From NCBI GenBank assembly GCA_040386355.1, contig JAZKFP010000039.1, positions 1 through 8,083 on the forward strand: a stretch of 8,083 bases of DNA, in the 5' to 3' direction. Shown here piece by piece: positions 6,034 to 8,083 of the stretch. Positions within the stretch are counted from its first letter, which is position 1. Every line of letters begins with the position of its first letter. This stretch comes from JAZKFP01 sp040386355 (lineage in GTDB: Bacteria > Pseudomonadota > Gammaproteobacteria > Pseudomonadales > UBA6940). The notes beneath the pieces were generated by a model, which did no database searches, was not told the DNA's origin, and was given only the letters and a program-made list of their open reading frames with translations. Made by a program: the position numbers and the translations under genes.

Positions 6034-6525
6034 ATGTTTTCTGAATACGAAGTAAAAGTCTTTGAAAAAATTTCTAGTCTTGAATCTAAAATTCAAGATC
6101 TAAAGCATGTATTAGACAGTAATATTAAAAGACAAAAACATGTTTTTGTACCATTAAGTTATATCCTTCGTTTCTCAATTTTTGCTAATCGTGAGTCTGC
6201 AAAGTTAGCTAAAAACGCATTGGTTTCAGCAAAGAATGCAAACACCATTGCAAAAGCTGTTTCATTGCTTGCAAATATAGAAAATGCAGCACAAGCCTCT
6301 TCTGAAGCTGCACAATTGTCTATTGAATCAGCTGCAGATGCATCCGCGTCATCAGCTTTCATTGCACATTCAGCTATTCATTTAATAGAAGGTGTAACAA
6401 GAAAAGCCATCCTAGAGTCAGCTGAAAATACGATGCAAGCTATTTTATTCGCATTAAATGCCTTTAAATTTTCAAATTTAGCTGCCAGCACTTTAAAATC
6501 AGCACGATATTTTCATAACAAGTAA
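6034..6525 (+). CDS. Second alanine-rich coiled-coil protein, paralogue of the upstream gene
   Basis: This encodes 163 residues of unknown function. The first 25 residues align without gaps to the upstream protein: Met1, Glu4, Glu6, FEK (10-12), Leu16, Leu23 and His25 are identical, with conservative changes between. Residues 26-50 differ and include a hydrophobic, aromatic patch (HVFVPLSYILRFSIFA, 36-51) absent from the first protein. The rest is helical and rich in Ala and Ser (ENAAQASSEAAQLSIESAAD), but the 11-residue register is much less regular and the chain has more large hydrophobic residues (Phe, Leu, Ile) toward the end. No signal peptide is seen. AAGGAA (6023-6028) lies five bases before the ATG. 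Spacing and similarity indicate an operon created by tandem duplication. The two may form a hetero-oligomer, which is inference. Confidence 0.83.
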   Translation: MFSEYEVKVFEKISSLESKIQDLKHVLDSNIKRQKHVFVPLSYILRFSIFANRESAKLAKNALVSAKNANTIAKAVSLLANIENAAQASSEAAQLSIESAADASASSAFIAHSAIHLIEGVTRKAILESAENTMQAILFALNAFKFSNLAASTLKSARYFHNK

Positions 6526-7001
6526 ATATTACAATTTAGTAAAATCAATACTGCAATTAGAATTATTTTCTAATTTCAGTTAACAACTATGATGTTATGC
6601 GGTGAATGCTTTCCTAAATAAGTTTCAAAATATTGTTTAAGGCTTAAAGAATAATGCCCATTTTATATTGCAATGCGCAGTGAATTCAACCGCTTCAATC
6701 CAGTACTATTAAGTTGGTTTTCAACTTACTTAGGCGAATATTAACTTATAAATAATGAATGCCTTTTGAGCATTTTTTATGGTGAAGTGAAGGTCTGCTT
6801 AGGGCCGTAAGTTGTCGGTTGAGCTGACTGATATAGGTCCAATGCAGACATTCAAGATTTAACATGTGAATAAATCCGAATAATAAGAATTGACCAACTA
6901 CGAACATCTAGAATTTACATTAAGTGTATACCCCATTTGAGTGATTGTTTTAAAACTTAAAGTAAGTACGATCAAAGTTCAAATTCCTAGGAGAAAACGT
7001 C
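6526..7001. other. Long non-coding stretch with hairpins and a palindromic element
   Basis: No credible gene is visible on either strand. Structures present: AATTAGAA/TTCTAATT (6555-6562 with 6568-6575), a weak hairpin that may mark the end of the coiled-coil operon but lacks a T-run; TAAGTTG/CAACTTA (6710-6728); AATGC/GCATT followed by six T (6758-6778), a weak terminator-like hairpin; and palindromic copy B (6791-6853). The last 100 bases should hold the promoter of the sorting-tail gene, but I find no confident -35/-10 or sigma-54 pair. Confidence 0.5.
6791..6853 (+). repeat. Dispersed imperfect palindrome, copy B
   Basis: The ends GTCTGC (6793-6798) and GCAGAC (6844-6849) are inverted repeats, extended with mismatches to about 14 bp (GTCTGCTTAGGGCC against GGTCCAATGCAGAC). 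The centre shares GGGCCGTAAGTTG with copy A, which lies in the opposite orientation at 1001-1066. Both copies are intergenic. Confidence 0.6.
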
Positions 7002-7529
7002 ATGATCAAGAACTTATTAATTCCAGTTTTTGCAGTACCGCTTTTGTTTACTGTTTTATCTGCAAGTGCTGCTTATCAAACCTTAGACGTTAATAATCCA
7101 GGATTTACATATTCACCAACTGCAGACGCGATTAAATTCTTTGACGGTAATTTGACTCCTCAAAATCCAAACAGTATTCAAGGATATACGGAAGAGGCAT
7201 TTGGCCTTGTAGAGGATAGTTTGACTTTTGTTAAAGCTGCAGATGTAGCAGATGTTTCGCCAAGTACCTTTACTAGTGACACCGCTTTTAATTACTTGAC
7301 AATACATTTTGGTGGTTCTGAATTATTTTTTTATTGGGATAATGCAATTAATTCATTCTCAATTGCTGATTTCAAAGGTGTAACATCAGGTGCTGATGGT
7401 AACGGCGGTGGAATCAGTAATTATCGAGCATACAGCGATGGCCTGAGCGAAGTACCCTTACCTGCGGCGGGTTGGTTGTTTGGTTCAGCCTTAGTAGGGT
7501 TAATGGGATTACGTCGAAGAGCACATTAG
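7002..7529 (+). CDS. Exported protein with VPLPA/PEP-CTERM sorting tail
   Basis: This 175-residue protein is predicted to be exported by Sec and then processed by an exosortase. Residues 1-23 form a signal peptide ending in the cleavage site ASA before AYQ. The mature part is Asn, Asp, Ser and Gly rich with beta-strand character (for example FNYLTIHFGGSELFFYW at 96-112) and contains no cysteine. The tail has the tripartite sorting layout: motif VPLPAA (151-156), a hydrophobic helix (WLFGSALVGLMGL, 158-170) and basic RRRAH. In this family such tails are recognised by an inner-membrane exosortase, often in bacteria that make exopolysaccharide. The central domain is not one I recognise, so its job at the surface is unknown. 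AGGAGA (6989-6994) supports the start. A strong terminator follows and the gene appears monocistronic. Confidence 0.9.
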   Translation: MIKNLLIPVFAVPLLFTVLSASAAYQTLDVNNPGFTYSPTADAIKFFDGNLTPQNPNSIQGYTEEAFGLVEDSLTFVKAADVADVSPSTFTSDTAFNYLTIHFGGSELFFYWDNAINSFSIADFKGVTSGADGNGGGISNYRAYSDGLSEVPLPAAGWLFGSALVGLMGLRRRAH

Positions 7530-7542
7530 TTTTAGAGATGAG

Positions 7543-7573
7543 AAAAGCGATGGTTCTTACCATCGCTTTTTTT
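7543..7573 (+). terminator. Strong rho-independent terminator of the sorting-tail gene
   Basis: A perfect 12-bp stem (7543-7554 with 7559-7570), with GCGATGG/CCATCGC in its core and loop TCTT, is followed by a T-run reaching 7573. It starts 13 bases after the stop codon. Confidence 0.92.
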
Positions 7574-7605
7574 CATTATATTTACACGTAATGGCACCCC
7601 AAAGA

Positions 7606-7633
7606 AAAGCCTACTCAGAAATGAGTAGGCTTT
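7606..7633 (-). terminator. Hairpin with GAAA loop, likely terminator of the small - strand gene
   Basis: AAAGCCTACTCA (7606-7617) pairs perfectly with TGAGTAGGCTTT (7622-7633) around a four-base loop, GAAA on the + strand. On the - strand it is followed by CTTT and lies about 33 bases after the stop of the small hypothetical gene, so it likely ends that transcript. It could also act as a back-up for read-through on the + strand. Confidence 0.7.
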
Positions 7634-7666
7634 ATTTACTTTTAGCGATTACTTTAAATATAGCAA

Positions 7667-7858
7667 TCAATTAATTGGTAATTTAATTAAATCAGTTTTT
7701 CTAATATTATTTGGGTCATATAAAATGCGTTCAATAATGATTTCGGAAATCCCACTGTCTACCATCAATTTTTCAGCCGAACTAAAGCTTACATTTAAGG
7801 CTAAATTAATAGCAGCTTTTACTATTAATTCTGACTCTTTGTTATTTCTAAAGTGCAT
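7667..7858 (-). CDS. Hypothetical protein, 63 residues
   Basis: This is a small soluble protein that I cannot assign to a named family. It is mostly helical: residues 8-34 (ESELIVKAAINLALNVS, then SSAEKLMVDSG) and 36-47 (ISEIIIERILYDP), followed by NIRKTDLIKLPIN. The spacing of Ile, Leu and Val suggests a compact two- or three-helix bundle. No signal peptide, cysteine or membrane segment is seen. The start ATG at 7858 has only a weak AAAGAA upstream, and TATACT at 7899-7904 on the - strand is a plausible -10 box, giving a leader of roughly 35 bases. A matching hairpin lies downstream. Real-protein composition, a promoter-like box and a terminator together make it likely to be expressed, though short length keeps the confidence moderate. 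Confidence 0.6.
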   Translation of the reverse strand: MHFRNNKESELIVKAAINLALNVSFSSAEKLMVDSGISEIIIERILYDPNNIRKTDLIKLPIN

Positions 7859-7898
7859 AGGTTTCTTTAGAATTAAATGAATGGAATTTCACAATTTA

Positions 7899-7904
7899 AG
7901 TATA
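7899..7904 (-). promoter_or_regulatory. Candidate -10 box of the small - strand gene
   Basis: TATACT on the - strand lies about 40 bases before the ATG at 7858. The region where a -35 box is expected is only a T-run, so the promoter call is weak. Confidence 0.3.
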
Positions 7905-7921
7905 GAGATTATTTCTAGTTT

Positions 7922-7950
7922 AAAAAAAGCCCCCATTTAGGAGGCTTTTT
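7922..7950 (-). terminator. Rho-independent terminator of the edge sorting-tail gene
   Basis: On the - strand AAAAAGCC and GGCTTTTT pair, with one internal mismatch then CC/GG closing a five-base loop, followed by a run of T. It lies about 40 bases beyond the stop of the gene that enters from the right edge. Confidence 0.8.
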
Positions 7951-7991
7951 ATGACCAAAACTTAATTGATTTTTTGTTTTGAAATCAACTA

Positions 7992-8083
7992 TTAAACAGC
8001 TTTTGCTTTGTTACGACGACGTGCGATTCCAAAAGCTCCTAAAGCAGAAGCCATCAAAGGTAATGCAGCAGGAACTGGTACTG
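7992..8083 (-). CDS. Sorting-tail (PEP-CTERM-like) protein, C-terminal fragment
   Basis: Only the last 29 codons are inside the window; the gene continues beyond the right edge. They encode VPVPAALPLMASALGAFG followed by IARRRNKAKAV: a sorting motif (VPVPAA), a short hydrophobic helix with small residues and a basic end. This is the arrangement of exosortase substrates. The helix (ALPLMASALGAFGIA) differs from that of the neighbour at 7002-7529, so this is a separate protein and not a recent duplicate. The product and N-terminal domains cannot be judged. A terminator follows at 7922-7950. Confidence 0.85.
   Translation of the reverse strand, partial: VPVPAALPLMASALGAFGIARRRNKAKAV

Noticed and set aside
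6159..6362. Ala/Asp-rich frame on the - strand inside the second coiled-coil gene
   Set aside because: It is the complement of GCA/TCA-rich codons of the + strand gene, which has a good ribosome binding site and a paralogue next door.
7113..7307. Open frame on the - strand inside the sorting-tail gene
   Set aside because: The + strand gene has a signal peptide, a sorting tail, a ribosome binding site and a terminator; the opposite frame has none of these.

Overview
The window is AT-rich chromosomal DNA, probably from a beta- or gammaproteobacterium. This is an inference from three things: two proteins with PEP-CTERM/VPLPA-type sorting tails (exosortase substrates), a small exported protein with MxKDx pentapeptide repeats, and a cytoplasmic hybrid sensor kinase of a common proteobacterial architecture. 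Aquatic methylotrophs and their relatives often combine these traits, but no single gene fixes the species. I saw no phage, transposase, CRISPR, tRNA or rRNA.

Left part (1-1659): two small genes on the + strand encode exported, lysine-rich, low-complexity proteins. The first carries three tandem MxKDK pentapeptides and ends in a strong terminator; the second looks like a degenerate relative. A non-coding stretch follows with an imperfect palindromic element whose relative recurs, inverted, near 6.8 kb. Next comes a 77-residue hypothetical gene on the - strand with a strong ribosome binding site.

Middle (1660-5000): two - strand genes separated by a terminator. One is a 672-residue soluble hybrid histidine kinase/response regulator with a TTG start. 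The other is a 369-residue lipoprotein of the hormone-sensitive-lipase-like alpha/beta hydrolase family with an intact catalytic triad. A short palindromic, directly repeated site lies just upstream of the hydrolase.

Coiled-coil region (5100-6530): a small - strand gene is broken by a one-base frameshift. Divergent from it is a two-gene + strand unit encoding cytoplasmic, alanine-rich helical proteins that share an N-terminal module. The first contains about ten consecutive 11-residue (hendecad) repeats with small residues in the core positions. This is the least explained part of the window and the best candidate for something undescribed.

Right part (6526-8083): a long non-coding stretch with the second palindromic element, then a + strand exosortase-substrate gene with a very strong terminator. 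Opposite it are a small hypothetical - strand gene with its own hairpin and, at the edge, the last 29 codons of a second, different sorting-tail protein with its terminator. No exosortase is in the window, so the sorting machinery must be elsewhere in the genome.
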